This document shows positions 42,712 through 52,621 of a DNA stretch of 64,000 nt, piece by piece. The position numbers and the translations under genes are program-made. Below the pieces are notes generated by a model. The model ran no database searches. It had not been told where the DNA came from and worked only from the letters and a program-made list of their open reading frames with translations. Source of the DNA: Neisseria yangbaofengii (lineage in GTDB: Bacteria > Pseudomonadota > Gammaproteobacteria > Burkholderiales > Neisseriaceae); the NCBI RefSeq assembly GCF_014898075.1, contig NZ_CP062976.1, positions 1,674,001 to 1,738,000 on the forward strand, given 5' to 3'. The first letter of the stretch is position 1. Each line of letters begins with the position of its first letter.

Positions 42712-43482
42712 TCAACGTTTGTTCCGTTCATAAACCGGCATCACTTCAGGCAGCATTTTTCTGATGGCATTGATGCGTGCATTATTGGCCGGATGAGTAG
42801 ATAAAATCGAAATCGACGTGTCGCTTTGCACACGGTTCATTTTTTCCCATACGCTGATGGCAGCCTGCGGATTGTAACCCGCCTGCGCCATCAGCCGCAC
42901 ACCGCCGGCATCGGCCTCATTTTCCTGCCGGCGGGAAAACGGCTTGGCTGCGGCCAAGTCGGCACCCAGGCCGATCAAATTGCCGTCGATACCGGTAGCA
43001 CCGGCCAAAATCGAACTGCCGATACCGGTTAATACTTGGCTGCCGATGGCTTTTTTGCTGTGTTCTAATAAAGCATGGGTCATTTCATGACCGACCACGG
43101 CCGCAATTTCATCATCAGTAAGTTTCAAACGCTCCACCATACCAGTGTACATCACCATTTTCCCGCCCGGCATCGCCCATGCGTTCATTTCGTTGCTGCG
43201 GATAACGTTCATCTGCCAATCAAACCTTACGCCGGTCCGGTTCGCCCGTTCGGCATAAGGCTTCAAGCGGTTGAACACCGTATGGACGCGGTGGGCGGTT
43301 GGCGAGCCGGTATCCACCAGCCGCTGGCTTTGCGCCTTCTGCACCACTTGGCTGTAATTCTTTGCCGCACTTTTATTCAAGGTGGCAGAATCATAACCGA
43401 CCATATCCGCAACCGAAGTACAACCGGCTACCGCACATACGGCAGCGGTAAACATTGCGTAGTGTTTTTTCTGAATCGTCAT
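42712..43482 (-). CDS. M48-family zinc metalloprotease lipoprotein
   Basis: A LoiP/YggG-like periplasmic protease (256 aa). The start at 43482 gives MTIQKKHYAMFTAAVCAVAG with a lipobox ending in Cys21. An upstream in-frame ATG (43509) would bury this signal. Zinc ligands are HEMTH (about residue 130) and the Glu in RRQENEADAGGVRLM. The last part, SILSTHPANNARINAIRKML, is the M48 C-terminal signature. Homologues act in envelope protein quality control. Monocistronic, between the tetR remnant and pbpG. Confidence 0.9.
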   Translation of the reverse strand: MTIQKKHYAMFTAAVCAVAGCTSVADMVGYDSATLNKSAAKNYSQVVQKAQSQRLVDTGSPTAHRVHTVFNRLKPYAERANRTGVRFDWQMNVIRSNEMNAWAMPGGKMVMYTGMVERLKLTDDEIAAVVGHEMTHALLEHSKKAIGSQVLTGIGSSILAGATGIDGNLIGLGADLAAAKPFSRRQENEADAGGVRLMAQAGYNPQAAISVWEKMNRVQSDTSISILSTHPANNARINAIRKMLPEVMPVYERNKR

Positions 43483-43560
43483 AAACGCTCTCAATAAATT
43501 TAAAGACAATCAAGATTCGACGTTTTTGCGCAAGTGGCTTTTCCGGATATAAATAAAGAG

Positions 43561-43610
43561 AGGCCGTCTGAAACATATTCCGACCTTTCGACAATATATT
43601 CAGACGGCCT
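43561..43610 (-). terminator. DUS inverted pair after pbpG
   Basis: AGGCCGTCTGAA and TTCAGACGGCCT around a 26-base loop, in the gap after the minus-strand pbpG gene. Confidence 0.65.
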
Positions 43611-43632
43611 TCCCAATGATTAAAAAAAGGAA

Positions 43633-44574
43633 TTACGAACGGGTTTGTAGCATCCACGACTCAATGCGCCGTGCATCGTTCACGCGCGTGGTCGAACTTG
43701 GCGCATTCAGTAAAACAATGGTAATCGGCTGATTTTTCACATTGGCCTTCACTACCATCGAACGGCCGGCCTCACGGATATAGCCGGTTTTCTGCAACTC
43801 GATATTCCAACTGCCCTCGCGCACCAAAGCATTGGAGTTTTTATAATTCTGGCGGCCGCGAACCGTATAAACCGAACCGTAATTAGATGTCGAATTCGAA
43901 CGGATTTGCGGATATTTGCTGGCGGCCGCCACCAAACGGCTCAAATCGTGCGCAGTCGATACGTTACGGTAATCCAGGCCGGTCGGCTCATAGAAACGGC
44001 TGTTGGCCATTCCCAAACTTTGTGCCTTGGCATTCATGGCCGCTACAAATGCACCCATGCCGCCCGGATAAGTGCGCCCCAATGCGTGGGTCGCACGGTT
44101 TTCGCTGCTCATCAGACTCAAATGCAGCAATTCGCTGCGGGTTAAGGTAGTGCCGATACCCAAGCGGCTGCCGGTACCTTTCAAACGGTCGATTTCATCC
44201 GGCGTAATTTCAACCATCTGGTTCATGTCCAATTTGGCATCCAAAATCACCATTGCACTCATCAATTTGGAAATCGACGCAATCGGCATCACGCGGTTGG
44301 CGTTTTTCTGATACAACACCTCGCCCGTACGGTTATTCAGAATCAGCGCAGATTGCGACGACAACAACGGCCCCGCCATCATGGCTTGGGCTTCTACCTT
44401 GCCGGCCTGCGTTTCGGCAAATGCGCCCAACGGGTCTTGCTGGGTCGGGAAATTCTGTTCTAAAAACTGACCCAATACATCCATATCATCGGCGGCAGCC
44501 GGAAAAACAGTTGCCGCAAGCGCCACGCCCAAGCAGGCCGCACTTAATTTGTTACACCATTTTTTTACTGACAT
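43633..44574 (-). CDS. pbpG: D-alanyl-D-alanine endopeptidase (PBP7 type)
   Basis: Periplasmic penicillin-binding protein (313 aa) that cuts peptidoglycan cross-links. The start MSVKKWCNKLSAACLGVALA is a signal peptide. A longer start at 44610 adds a hydrophilic stretch and is less likely. Active-site motifs are S-x-x-K (ASISKLMSAM), S-x-N (LMSSENRATHAL) and KTG (LQKTGYIREAG), in the order and spacing of class C low-mass PBPs. The C-terminus RIESWMLQTRS is short, without an obvious amphipathic anchor. Confidence 0.92.
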   Translation of the reverse strand: MSVKKWCNKLSAACLGVALAATVFPAAADDMDVLGQFLEQNFPTQQDPLGAFAETQAGKVEAQAMMAGPLLSSQSALILNNRTGEVLYQKNANRVMPIASISKLMSAMVILDAKLDMNQMVEITPDEIDRLKGTGSRLGIGTTLTRSELLHLSLMSSENRATHALGRTYPGGMGAFVAAMNAKAQSLGMANSRFYEPTGLDYRNVSTAHDLSRLVAAASKYPQIRSNSTSNYGSVYTVRGRQNYKNSNALVREGSWNIELQKTGYIREAGRSMVVKANVKNQPITIVLLNAPSSTTRVNDARRIESWMLQTRS

Positions 44575-44745
44575 AGCGGTATCTTTCACGGATTTGTTCC
44601 AACATTTCAATCAATATATATCCCGACATTTTGTGCAATTTTCAAAAAAATGTAAAGCAAGTCATTGAATCTTTGCGTTTGTTTGCAAGCTTTCCCCCAA
44701 ACTTTAATGCGATGTGGAATTTTTCGCAACAATCCGCCGGCAAAT

Positions 44746-44774
44746 TTGATAAACCCAGCGATACTTATTATACT
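44746..44774 (+). promoter_or_regulatory. sigma-70 promoter of clpX
   Basis: TTGATA, a 17-base spacer, then TATACT, about 75 bases before the clpX ATG. Each hexamer is one base from consensus. Confidence 0.7.
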
Positions 44775-44848
44775 GAACAGCTTTACCAAGAAATCATTCT
44801 AAAAAGATTTCTTCGCAGCTCTCACATTAATATCTTAAAGAATAAATT

Positions 44849-46147
44849 ATGTCTGAAGAAAAACGCTCATGCTCGTTCTGCGGCAAGTCAGAACACGAAG
44901 TCAAAAATTTGATTGAAGGCGAGCACGCTTTTATTTGTAATGAATGCGTGGAGACCTGCAGTGTCATGCTGCAAGATTCCGATGGCAGTACACCTGCCGA
45001 ATCAAGCGACAACAAAGCCACTGAAAGCGGCGCCCTGCCTACCCCTGCCGAAATTGTTGCCAATCTCGATGACCACGTTATCGGTCAAGAACACGCGAAA
45101 AAAGCCTTGGCGGTTGCCGTTTACAACCATTACAAACGCTTGCGCCACCCCAACGCCAACGGCAATGTTGAATTATCCAAATCCAATATCCTGCTGATTG
45201 GCCCGACCGGTTCGGGTAAAACCTTGCTGGCGCAATCCTTGGCGCGTAAATTGGACGTACCTTTCGTAATGGCCGATGCCACCACCTTAACCGAAGCCGG
45301 TTATGTGGGTGAAGACGTAGAGCAAATCATCACCAAGCTGTTGGGCAAATGCGATTTCGATGTCGAAAAAGCCCAGCGCGGTATTGTTTACATTGACGAA
45401 ATCGACAAAATTTCCCGCAAGAGCGACAATCCTTCCATCACCCGCGACGTATCGGGCGAAGGCGTGCAACAAGCCTTGCTGAAACTGATTGAAGGCACCG
45501 TTGCCAGCGTTCCGCCGCAAGGTGGCCGCAAGCACCCGAATCAGGAATTTATCAACGTCGATACCACCAATATCCTGTTTATCTGCGGCGGTGCATTTGC
45601 GGGTTTGGAAAAAGTCATCCGCCAACGCACGGAAAAAGGCGGCATCGGCTTTGGCGCAGCGGTACACAGCAAAGATGAAAATACCAATATTTCCGAATTG
45701 TTCGAAACCGTCGAGCCGGAAGACTTAATCAAATTCGGCCTGATTCCTGAATTAATCGGCCGTTTACCGGTGATCGCCACCTTGGCCGAATTAGACGAAG
45801 ATGCCCTGATTAATATTCTGACCGAGCCGAAAAACGCTTTGGTTAAACAATACCAAATCTTGTTCGGTATGGAAGGTGTTGAATTGGAAATCGAAGAAGA
45901 TGCCCTGCGCAGCATTGCCAAACAAGCCATGGAACGCAAAACCGGTGCACGCGGCTTACGCTCGATTGTCGAACGCCGCCTGCTCGACACCATGTATCAA
46001 CTGCCTGATTTAAAAGATGTAAAAAAGGTTGTCATCAATCAAAACGCCATCGACAAAGGCGAAGCACCAAAATTACTGCTGGCTGACGGCAGCGAATACA
46101 AAGAGCCGGAAGCAGCCGCGAAAAAAACACGTAAAGACAACAAATAA
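44849..46147 (+). CDS. clpX: ATP-dependent Clp protease unfoldase ClpX
   Basis: AAA+ unfoldase (432 aa) that recognises tagged proteins and feeds them to ClpP. The N-terminal zinc domain has [11 protein letters not shown]...[10 protein letters not shown]. Walker A is GPTGSGKT near residue 120, Walker [10 protein letters not shown], the pore loop GYVGEDVE and the [18 protein letters not shown] segment. IGF-type loop and sensor-2 region [10 protein letters not shown] are present. Unlike in many bacteria, clpP is not upstream, so the partner is elsewhere. Confidence 0.97.
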   Translation: MSEEKRSCSFCGKSEHEVKNLIEGEHAFICNECVETCSVMLQDSDGSTPAESSDNKATESGALPTPAEIVANLDDHVIGQEHAKKALAVAVYNHYKRLRHPNANGNVELSKSNILLIGPTGSGKTLLAQSLARKLDVPFVMADATTLTEAGYVGEDVEQIITKLLGKCDFDVEKAQRGIVYIDEIDKISRKSDNPSITRDVSGEGVQQALLKLIEGTVASVPPQGGRKHPNQEFINVDTTNILFICGGAFAGLEKVIRQRTEKGGIGFGAAVHSKDENTNISELFETVEPEDLIKFGLIPELIGRLPVIATLAELDEDALINILTEPKNALVKQYQILFGMEGVELEIEEDALRSIAKQAMERKTGARGLRSIVERRLLDTMYQLPDLKDVKKVVINQNAIDKGEAPKLLLADGSEYKEPEAAAKKTRKDNK

Positions 46148-46174
46148 TCCGCAATATCAAATCATTGCATAAAC

Positions 46175-46238
46175 AGGCCGTCTGAAAAAATCTGTTGCCT
46201 AAAGTTTCACTTACGCACAGATTTTTTTCAGACGGCCT
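46175..46238. terminator. DUS hairpin after clpX
   Basis: AGGCCGTCTGAAAAAAATCTG and its near complement surround a loop of about 22 bases, 27 bases after the clpX stop. Confidence 0.8.
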
Positions 46239-46395
46239 AATTCTTTAATATGAGAAAAATCTTTATTACATCTTACAACAAGAGTATTTTCAATTCTTTA
46301 AAATTAGTCTATGATAATAAAGAAGGATTGTTCACAATCTTTAACGCAAACTTTTGCAATCCCTCAGAAGAAAAACACCATAAAGGAACGAAGAG

Positions 46396-48981
46396 ATGTT
46401 AGAAGCCTATCGCAAAGCCGCTGCCGAGCGTGCCGCCCTTGGTATTCCTGCCCTCCCGCTTGATGCACAGCAAACTGCCGACTTGATCGAGCTGTTGAAA
46501 AACCCGCCTGAAGGCGAAGGTGAATTCTTGGTTGACCTGTTGGTTAACCGTGTTCCGCCTGGCGTGGATGATGCTGCGAAAGTGAAAGCCTCTTTCTTGG
46601 CCGCGGTGGCCGAAGGAAGTGCTTCCAGCCCGTTGATTTCTGCCGAATACGCCACCGAATTGCTCGGCACCATGCTCGGCGGTTACAACATTCATCCGTT
46701 AATCGAATTGCTAGACAATGACCGGTTGGCGCCTATCGCTGCCAAAGGTCTGAAACATACCTTGTTAATGTTCGATTCATTCCATGATGTTCAGGAAAAA
46801 GCCGACAAAGGCAATACACACGCTAAAGAAGTATTGCAATCATGGGCTGATGCCGAATGGTTTACTTCTCGCGAAGCTGTTCCTGAAAAAATTACCGTAA
46901 CCGTGTTTAAGGTTGACGGCGAAACCAACACCGATGACTTGTCTCCTGCACCTGATGCATGGAGCCGCCCGGACATTCCTCTGCATGCCTTGGCTATGCT
47001 GAAAAACCCACGCGACGGTATCAACCCTGACAAACCGGGCGAAGTGGGTCCAATCAAATTATTGGAAGAATTGAAAGCCAAAGGCCATCCGGTTGCCTAC
47101 GTCGGCGACGTGGTCGGCACCGGCTCTTCACGCAAATCTGCCACTAACTCGGTGATTTGGCATACCGGCGAAGACATTCCTTTCGTACCGAACAAACGCT
47201 TCGGCGGCGTATGCTTGGGCGGTAAAATTGCTCCGATTTTCTTCAATACCCAAGAAGACTCCGGTGCATTGCCAATCGAAGTAGACGTATCTGCCCTGAA
47301 AATGGGTGACGTTGTCGACATCTTGCCATACGAAGGCAAAATCGTGAAAAACGGCGAAACCGTTGCCGAATTTGCGCTGAAATCTCAAGTATTGCTGGAC
47401 GAAGTGCAAGCCGGCGGCCGCATTAACCTGATTATCGGCCGTGGCTTGACTGCCAAAGCCCGTGAAGCATTGGGTCTGCCCGCTTCCGACAAATTCCGTC
47501 TGCCTCAAGCGCCTGCCGAAAGCAAGGCAGGCTTCTCGCTGGCACAAAAAATGGTCGGTCGTGCCTGCGGCCTGCCGGAAGGTCAAGGCGTACGCCCCGG
47601 CACTTACTGCGAACCCCGCATGACAACCGTCGGCTCTCAAGACACCACCGGCCCGATGACCCGTGATGAATTGAAAGACTTGGCATGTTTGGGCTTCTCC
47701 GCCGACATGGTAATGCAGTCATTCTGCCACACCGCCGCCTATCCGAAACCGGTGGACGTGAAAACCCATAAAGAACTGCCTGAATTTATTTCCACCCGCG
47801 GCGGCGTATCGCTGCGTCCGGGCGACGGCGTAATCCACTCATGGCTCAACCGCCTGCTGCTGCCTGATACCGTCGGCACCGGCGGCGACAGCCACACCCG
47901 TTTCCCGATCGGTATTTCCTTCCCTGCCGGTTCTGGTTTGGTAGCCTTTGCCGCCGCCACCGGCGTAATGCCTTTGGATATGCCGGAATCCGTGTTGGTA
48001 CGCTTCAGCGGCAAACTGCAACCGGGCGTAACCCTGCGCGACTTGGTAAACGCCATTCCGCTTTACGCCATTAAACAAGGCTTGCTGACCGTTGCCAAAG
48101 CCGGTAAGAAAAACATCTTCTCCGGCCGTATTCTGGAAATCGAAGGCCTGCCTGATTTGAAAGTCGAACAGGCATTCGAGCTGACCGATGCTTCTGCCGA
48201 ACGCTCTGCCGCCGGCTGTACCGTGAAGCTCAACAAAGAGCCGATTATCGAATACATGACTTCCAACATCGTGCTGATGAAAAACATGATTGCCGACGGT
48301 TATAAAGATGCCCGAACTTTGGAGCGCCGCATTAAAGCCATGGAGGCTTGGCTGGCTGATCCGCAATTGTTGGAAGGCGATGCCGATGCCGAATACGCAG
48401 CGGTTATCGAAATCAACATGGACGACATCAAAGAGCCAATCATCGCCTGCCCGAACGATCCGGACGACGTATGCTTCATGTCTGAAAAATCCGGCACCGT
48501 GATTGACGAAGTGTTTATCGGTTCATGTATGACCAACATCGGCCACTTCCGTGCCGCTTCCAAACTGCTGGAAGGCAAAACCGATACACCGGTTCGTCTG
48601 TGGATTGCACCACCAACCAAAATGGACGCGAAACAATTGTCTGACGAAGGCCACTACGGCGTATTGGGCCGTGCCGGCGCGCGTATGGAAATGCCGGGCT
48701 GCTCGCTGTGTATGGGTAACCAAGCACAAGTGCGCGAAGGTGCAACCGTAATGTCCACTTCTACCCGCAACTTCCCGAACCGCTTGGGTAAAAACACTAA
48801 CGTGTTCTTGGGTTCGGCAGAATTGGCCGCGATTTGCTCGAAACTGGGCAAAATCCCAACCATCGAAGAATACCAAGCCAACATCGGTATCATCGATGAA
48901 AACGGTGACAAAATCTACCGCTACATGAACTTCAACGAAATCGACAGCTATAACGAAGTTGCCGAAAAAGTGAATGTATAA
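46396..48981 (+). CDS. acnB: aconitate hydratase B
   Basis: TCA-cycle enzyme converting citrate to isocitrate (861 aa). The N-terminal HEAT-like domain (residues 1-160, [20 protein letters not shown]) marks the AcnB class. The swivel domain follows, then the catalytic core with [4Fe-4S] ligands Cys711 ([10 protein letters not shown]), Cys769 and Cys772 (CSLCMGN), positions that match E. coli AcnB almost exactly. [11 protein letters not shown]-type substrate residues are near 790. AAAGGAACGAAGAG precedes the ATG. Confidence 0.97.
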   Translation: MLEAYRKAAAERAALGIPALPLDAQQTADLIELLKNPPEGEGEFLVDLLVNRVPPGVDDAAKVKASFLAAVAEGSASSPLISAEYATELLGTMLGGYNIHPLIELLDNDRLAPIAAKGLKHTLLMFDSFHDVQEKADKGNTHAKEVLQSWADAEWFTSREAVPEKITVTVFKVDGETNTDDLSPAPDAWSRPDIPLHALAMLKNPRDGINPDKPGEVGPIKLLEELKAKGHPVAYVGDVVGTGSSRKSATNSVIWHTGEDIPFVPNKRFGGVCLGGKIAPIFFNTQEDSGALPIEVDVSALKMGDVVDILPYEGKIVKNGETVAEFALKSQVLLDEVQAGGRINLIIGRGLTAKAREALGLPASDKFRLPQAPAESKAGFSLAQKMVGRACGLPEGQGVRPGTYCEPRMTTVGSQDTTGPMTRDELKDLACLGFSADMVMQSFCHTAAYPKPVDVKTHKELPEFISTRGGVSLRPGDGVIHSWLNRLLLPDTVGTGGDSHTRFPIGISFPAGSGLVAFAAATGVMPLDMPESVLVRFSGKLQPGVTLRDLVNAIPLYAIKQGLLTVAKAGKKNIFSGRILEIEGLPDLKVEQAFELTDASAERSAAGCTVKLNKEPIIEYMTSNIVLMKNMIADGYKDARTLERRIKAMEAWLADPQLLEGDADAEYAAVIEINMDDIKEPIIACPNDPDDVCFMSEKSGTVIDEVFIGSCMTNIGHFRAASKLLEGKTDTPVRLWIAPPTKMDAKQLSDEGHYGVLGRAGARMEMPGCSLCMGNQAQVREGATVMSTSTRNFPNRLGKNTNVFLGSAELAAICSKLGKIPTIEEYQANIGIIDENGDKIYRYMNFNEIDSYNEVAEKVNV

Positions 48982-49002
48982 TTTAGCGTAGGCTAAATCA
49001 TT

Positions 49003-49040
49003 AAAGGCCGTCTGAAAGTATTTGCTTTCAGACGGCCTTT
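49003..49040. terminator. DUS hairpin after acnB
   Basis: AAAGGCCGTCTGAAAG and CTTTCAGACGGCCTTT with a 6-base loop, 21 bases after the stop. Confidence 0.85.
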
Positions 49041-49093
49041 CAGCGTAATTGCCATTAATCAATCTGTAATAGTTACTTGGAGAGTAAAATCAC

Positions 49094-49130
49094 AAAGCCG
49101 TCTGAAACCTATATTTCAGACGGCTTTTTT
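49094..49130 (-). terminator. DUS hairpin after the second alcohol dehydrogenase
   Basis: AAAGCCGTCTGAAA and TTTCAGACGGCTTT, about 32 bases past the minus-strand stop. Together with the previous hairpin it insulates two convergent genes. Confidence 0.8.
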
Positions 49131-49161
49131 TATCAACGTCTATTAAATCACATTGTAATGA

Positions 49162-50202
49162 TTAATCCGCAGTCAATACCACTTTCATGGCTTGGTTTTC
49201 AGACGCGTGTTTGAACACATCATACGCCTCTTCCAATTCGCTGAATTTAAAGCGGTGGGTAATCATCTTGGTGTAATCTACCGAGCTGGTCGAAATCGCT
49301 TTCATCAGCATTTCGGTTGTATTACTGTTCACCAAACCGGTGGTAATGGCAAGGTTTTTGATCCACAGTTTTTCCAGTTTGAAATCAACCGGCTGGCCGT
49401 GTACGCCCACCACCGCGATATGACCACCCGGCTTCACGATTTCTTGACACATATCCCAAGTGGCCGGAATACCGACTGCCTCAATCGCACAATCCACGCC
49501 GTCTTCGCCGACAATATCGAATACTTGTTTTTCCACATTGCCCGAGCTTGGATTAATTACATGGGTTGCACCCAATTCTTTCGCCATTTTCAAACGGTTT
49601 TCATCCATATCACACACAATCAATGCAGCAGGGCTGTAAAGCTGTGCAGTCAGCAAAGCCGACATACCCACAGGGCCGGCGCCGGCGATAAACACGGTAT
49701 CGCCCGGCTTCACATCGCCATATTGCACGCCGATTTCATGCGCGGTCGGCAGCGCGTCGCTCAACAGCAAAGCTACCTCTTCATTTACCAAATCCGACAA
49801 TGGAATCAAGCTGTTGTCGGCATAAGGCGTGCGCACGTATTCGGCTTGCGTACCGTCAATCATGTAGCCTAAAATCCAACCGCCGTTGCGGCAGTGTGAA
49901 TAAAGTTGTTTTTTACAGTTATCGCAGGTACAACATTTGCTCACGCAAGAGATGATGACTTTGTCGCCTACCTTGATATTTTTTACAGCCGAACCCACTT
50001 CCTCTACAATAGCCACACCTTCGTGGCCGAGAATGCGACCGTCGGCTACTTCAGGGTTTTTACCTTTCCAAATGCCCAAGTCGGTACCGCAAATCGTGGT
50101 TTTAACGATTTTTACCACCGCATCGGTCGGATCGATAATTTCAGGGCGCGGTTTTTCTTCAAAACGGATATCATTCGCTCCGTGATACACCATAGCTTTC
50201 AT
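49162..50202 (-). CDS. zinc-containing alcohol dehydrogenase
   Basis: A 346-residue medium-chain dehydrogenase distinct from AdhP. Catalytic zinc ligands are in ICGTDLGIWKG and ILGHEGVAIV, the structural zinc in SKCCTCDNCKKQLYSHC, and the NAD fold is FIAGAGPVGMSALLTAQ near residue 173. The sequence resembles secondary-alcohol or butanediol-type dehydrogenases more than ethanol enzymes, but the substrate cannot be fixed. AGGAGCTGTACT precedes the ATG. The region it shares with mutY carries a perfect 17-base palindrome at 50312-50328. Confidence 0.85.
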   Translation of the reverse strand: MKAMVYHGANDIRFEEKPRPEIIDPTDAVVKIVKTTICGTDLGIWKGKNPEVADGRILGHEGVAIVEEVGSAVKNIKVGDKVIISCVSKCCTCDNCKKQLYSHCRNGGWILGYMIDGTQAEYVRTPYADNSLIPLSDLVNEEVALLLSDALPTAHEIGVQYGDVKPGDTVFIAGAGPVGMSALLTAQLYSPAALIVCDMDENRLKMAKELGATHVINPSSGNVEKQVFDIVGEDGVDCAIEAVGIPATWDMCQEIVKPGGHIAVVGVHGQPVDFKLEKLWIKNLAITTGLVNSNTTEMLMKAISTSSVDYTKMITHRFKFSELEEAYDVFKHASENQAMKVVLTAD

Positions 50203-50311
50203 AGTACAGCTCCTTTTATTGTTTGATGAAACGAAAAAAATGAAACTTCACATTACGGCATATCCTATTTATAGCCCTACTACTAATGAAAGTCAATTTC
50301 AGTTTTGTTGC

Positions 50312-50328
50312 ATGTTATAATATAACAT
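50312..50328. promoter_or_regulatory. palindrome ATGTTATA-A-TATAACAT
   Basis: A perfect 8+1+8 dyad in the 181-base region between the divergent alcohol dehydrogenase and mutY genes. It overlaps a possible -10 (TATAAT) and looks like a repressor operator. Confidence 0.5.
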
Positions 50329-50383
50329 CTTGTTTTTAAACTATTTTTGATATAACGCAAACTCCTGATCCAAATCTGAAGCC

Positions 50384-51433
50384 ATGCCCCAATCCCCTGC
50401 TTTTTCAAATCGCCTGATTGAATGGCAACGCCGACACGGCCGCCATCATCTGCCTTGGCAAGTCAAAAACCCTTATGCCGTTTGGCTGTCGGAAATCATG
50501 CTCCAGCAAACACAAGTCACCACCGTATTGGATTATTACCCGCGCTTTTTAAACCGCTTCCCCGATATTGAACGTTTGGCCAATGCTGCCGAAGATGAAG
50601 TTTTATCGCTTTGGGCAGGCTTGGGTTATTACAGCCGCGCGCGCAATTTGCACAAAGCCGCCAAGCAAGTAGTGGAACAATTTGGCGGTACATTTCCGCA
50701 AACCCGAATCGAATTGGAAACCCTGTGCGGCATCGGCCGCAGCACCGCCGCCGCCATTTCCGCCTTTGCCTTTAATCAACGCGAAACCATCTTAGACGGC
50801 AACGTCAAACGCGTGTTATGCCGCGTATATGCGCTTGACGGCAATCCACAAGATAAGAAATTTGAAAACCAACTTTGGCAGCTTGCCGAAAGTCTGTTGC
50901 CGTCTGAAAACAGCGATATGCCTGACTACACCCAAGGCTTGATGGATTTGGGCGCAACCGTGTGCAAACGCACCAAACCATTCTGCCACGAATGTCCGAT
51001 GAGCGATATTTGCGAAGCCAAAAAACAAAACCGCATTGCCGAGTTGCCGCGCAAAAAAACGGCGGTTGAAGTACACACTCTGCCGCTGTATTGGCTGGTT
51101 GTGCGCAACCAGGACAATCAAATCCTGCTGCACAAACGCCCTGCGAAAGGCATTTGGGGCGGCCTGTATTGCGTGCCGTGCTTCGAAAACTTAGCAGATT
51201 TGTACCAATACATCCAAACCCTCAATCTGGGTTCAGACGGCCTCAATGAGCAAACCGCATTCACCCACCGCCTGACCCATCGCCTTTTGATGATTACCCC
51301 GTTTACCGCAGACGGAAGGCCGTCTGAAAACATTTCAGACGGCCTGTGGGTCGCGCAAGAAGATTTGGCTGATTACGGCCTACCCAAACCTTTATTGAAT
51401 TATCTTAACCAAGCACAAAAAAGCTTGTTTTAA
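50384..51433 (+). CDS. mutY: A/G-specific adenine DNA glycosylase
   Basis: Removes adenine mispaired with 8-oxoguanine (349 aa). Catalytic Glu is in LSEIMLQQTQV (about residue 38), the helix-hairpin-helix is LCGIGRSTAAAI, and the Asp is in ILDGNVKRV (about 140). The [4Fe-4S] loop is C-x6-C-x2-C-x5-C (CKRTKPFCHECPMSDIC). The C-terminal MutT-like 8-oxoG recognition domain begins around 225. Two uptake sequences are translated inside the C-terminal domain as SDGL and RPSEN. Confidence 0.95.
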   Translation: MPQSPAFSNRLIEWQRRHGRHHLPWQVKNPYAVWLSEIMLQQTQVTTVLDYYPRFLNRFPDIERLANAAEDEVLSLWAGLGYYSRARNLHKAAKQVVEQFGGTFPQTRIELETLCGIGRSTAAAISAFAFNQRETILDGNVKRVLCRVYALDGNPQDKKFENQLWQLAESLLPSENSDMPDYTQGLMDLGATVCKRTKPFCHECPMSDICEAKKQNRIAELPRKKTAVEVHTLPLYWLVVRNQDNQILLHKRPAKGIWGGLYCVPCFENLADLYQYIQTLNLGSDGLNEQTAFTHRLTHRLLMITPFTADGRPSENISDGLWVAQEDLADYGLPKPLLNYLNQAQKSLF

Positions 51434-51446
51434 TTTTTTTTGGTTC

Positions 51447-51488
51447 AAAAAAGGCCGCCTGAAACATTGAAGTTTCAGACGGCCTTTT
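51447..51488. terminator. DUS-type hairpin between mutY and the permease gene
   Basis: AAAAGGCCGCCTGAAAC and GTTTCAGACGGCCTTTT with a 6-base loop. One arm has the variant GCCGCCTGAA. It serves two convergent genes. Confidence 0.85.
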
Positions 51489-51499
51489 CTATCATTTAA

Positions 51500-52246
51500 T
51501 CAACGATGTACTACATTATAACGCTTTTCCAAACGCAGGAAGAACCAGCCCAAGCAAGTCGTCATCAACAAATAAATCAGCGCCACGGTATACAGCGGCT
51601 CTTCATACACTGAATAGCGGCCGGAAATCGTGTTTTGCACATAGGCCAACTCGGCCACCGCAATCGCCGACAACAGCGAGCTGTCTTTCAGCAAGGTAAT
51701 GAATTCATTTGCCAAAGGCGGCAACATACGGCGCAAAGCCTGCGGCAAAATCACATATCGCATGGCTTGCGGATAAGTTAAACCCAACGAGCGCGCCGCT
51801 TCGATTTGGCCTTTGTCAATCGATTGAATACCCGCACGGAAAATCTCGGTGATGTATGCACCCGCGTTCGCCATCAACGCCAGCGTACCGGCAATCAGCG
51901 CACCATAACCGCGACGCAATTGCACCGCCTCATCGCCACTCACCAACCAACCGTCGGTCGGGTGAATCAACGCAACCACCCAAATGAAGTACCAAATAAA
52001 AATCTGTACAAACAAAGGCGTACCGCGAAACAGCGTCACATACACCAGCGACAACGTGCGCAACAGCCATGCTGCCGCTTTAAGCAACACGCCGCCTTTT
52101 TCAAAATGCACCAATCGCGCCAGCGCACCAATCAAACCCAATATCGTGCCGCCCAAAGTCGCCACCAAAGTCAAACCCAGCGTGGTCAACGCGCCATAAA
52201 AGAACATCCAGCGATATTCATAAATAATGTCAAAACGAAAATCCAT
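51500..52246 (-). CDS. polar amino-acid ABC transporter permease
   Basis: A 248-residue inner-membrane subunit of the HisMQ/GlnP class. Hydrophobic helices lie near residues 18-40, 60-80, 115-135, 165-190 and 215-240. The EAA loop that docks the ATPase is IEAARSLGLTYPQAMRYVIL followed by PQALRRMLPPL. It probably imports glutamine, glutamate, histidine or a relative. The periplasmic binding protein and ATPase that must partner it are not adjacent, so it is an orphan here. Confidence 0.87.
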   Translation of the reverse strand: MDFRFDIIYEYRWMFFYGALTTLGLTLVATLGGTILGLIGALARLVHFEKGGVLLKAAAWLLRTLSLVYVTLFRGTPLFVQIFIWYFIWVVALIHPTDGWLVSGDEAVQLRRGYGALIAGTLALMANAGAYITEIFRAGIQSIDKGQIEAARSLGLTYPQAMRYVILPQALRRMLPPLANEFITLLKDSSLLSAIAVAELAYVQNTISGRYSVYEEPLYTVALIYLLMTTCLGWFFLRLEKRYNVVHR

Positions 52247-52621
52247 ATCCCGCTCTTATTCAGAAGTTTCCGCCACGCCTTAACTACATGGCGCTAAATC
52301 GTGGCAAATAAACCAGACATTTTACAAGAAAATACAAACTTTGAATGCTTTTTATCGCACAAATTTGATTTCAGACGGCCTTTTTACACTTACACAGGCT
52401 GTCTGAAACTACGGTTTCAATTTTTACCGCCCAAAACCATCTAATCATACAAGCCTTGTTTACTATGTAAAAACCAAGCAAAACAACGCTGAAGCCGCCG
52501 ATGAAAATTGACCCCCCTAGCAAAAAAGCGGATAATCCGCCCATTCCGATTAATTTTATTTCAGACGGCCCAAGCGTATTTCAAGGCCGTCTGAAAACAT
52601 TTATAAAACAAAGAACACAAG
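52247..52621. promoter_or_regulatory. gap upstream of the permease and trhP genes
   Basis: A 375-base divergent region holding uptake sequences near 52368-52382 and 52558-52594 and a GCGGAT-A-ATCCGC dyad at 52528-52540. No gene or clear promoter pair was found. Confidence 0.4.

Noticed and set aside
52528-52540. GCGGAT-A-ATCCGC dyad upstream of trhP
   Set aside because: Short, single copy and not placed against a recognisable promoter; left only as a note in the gap description.
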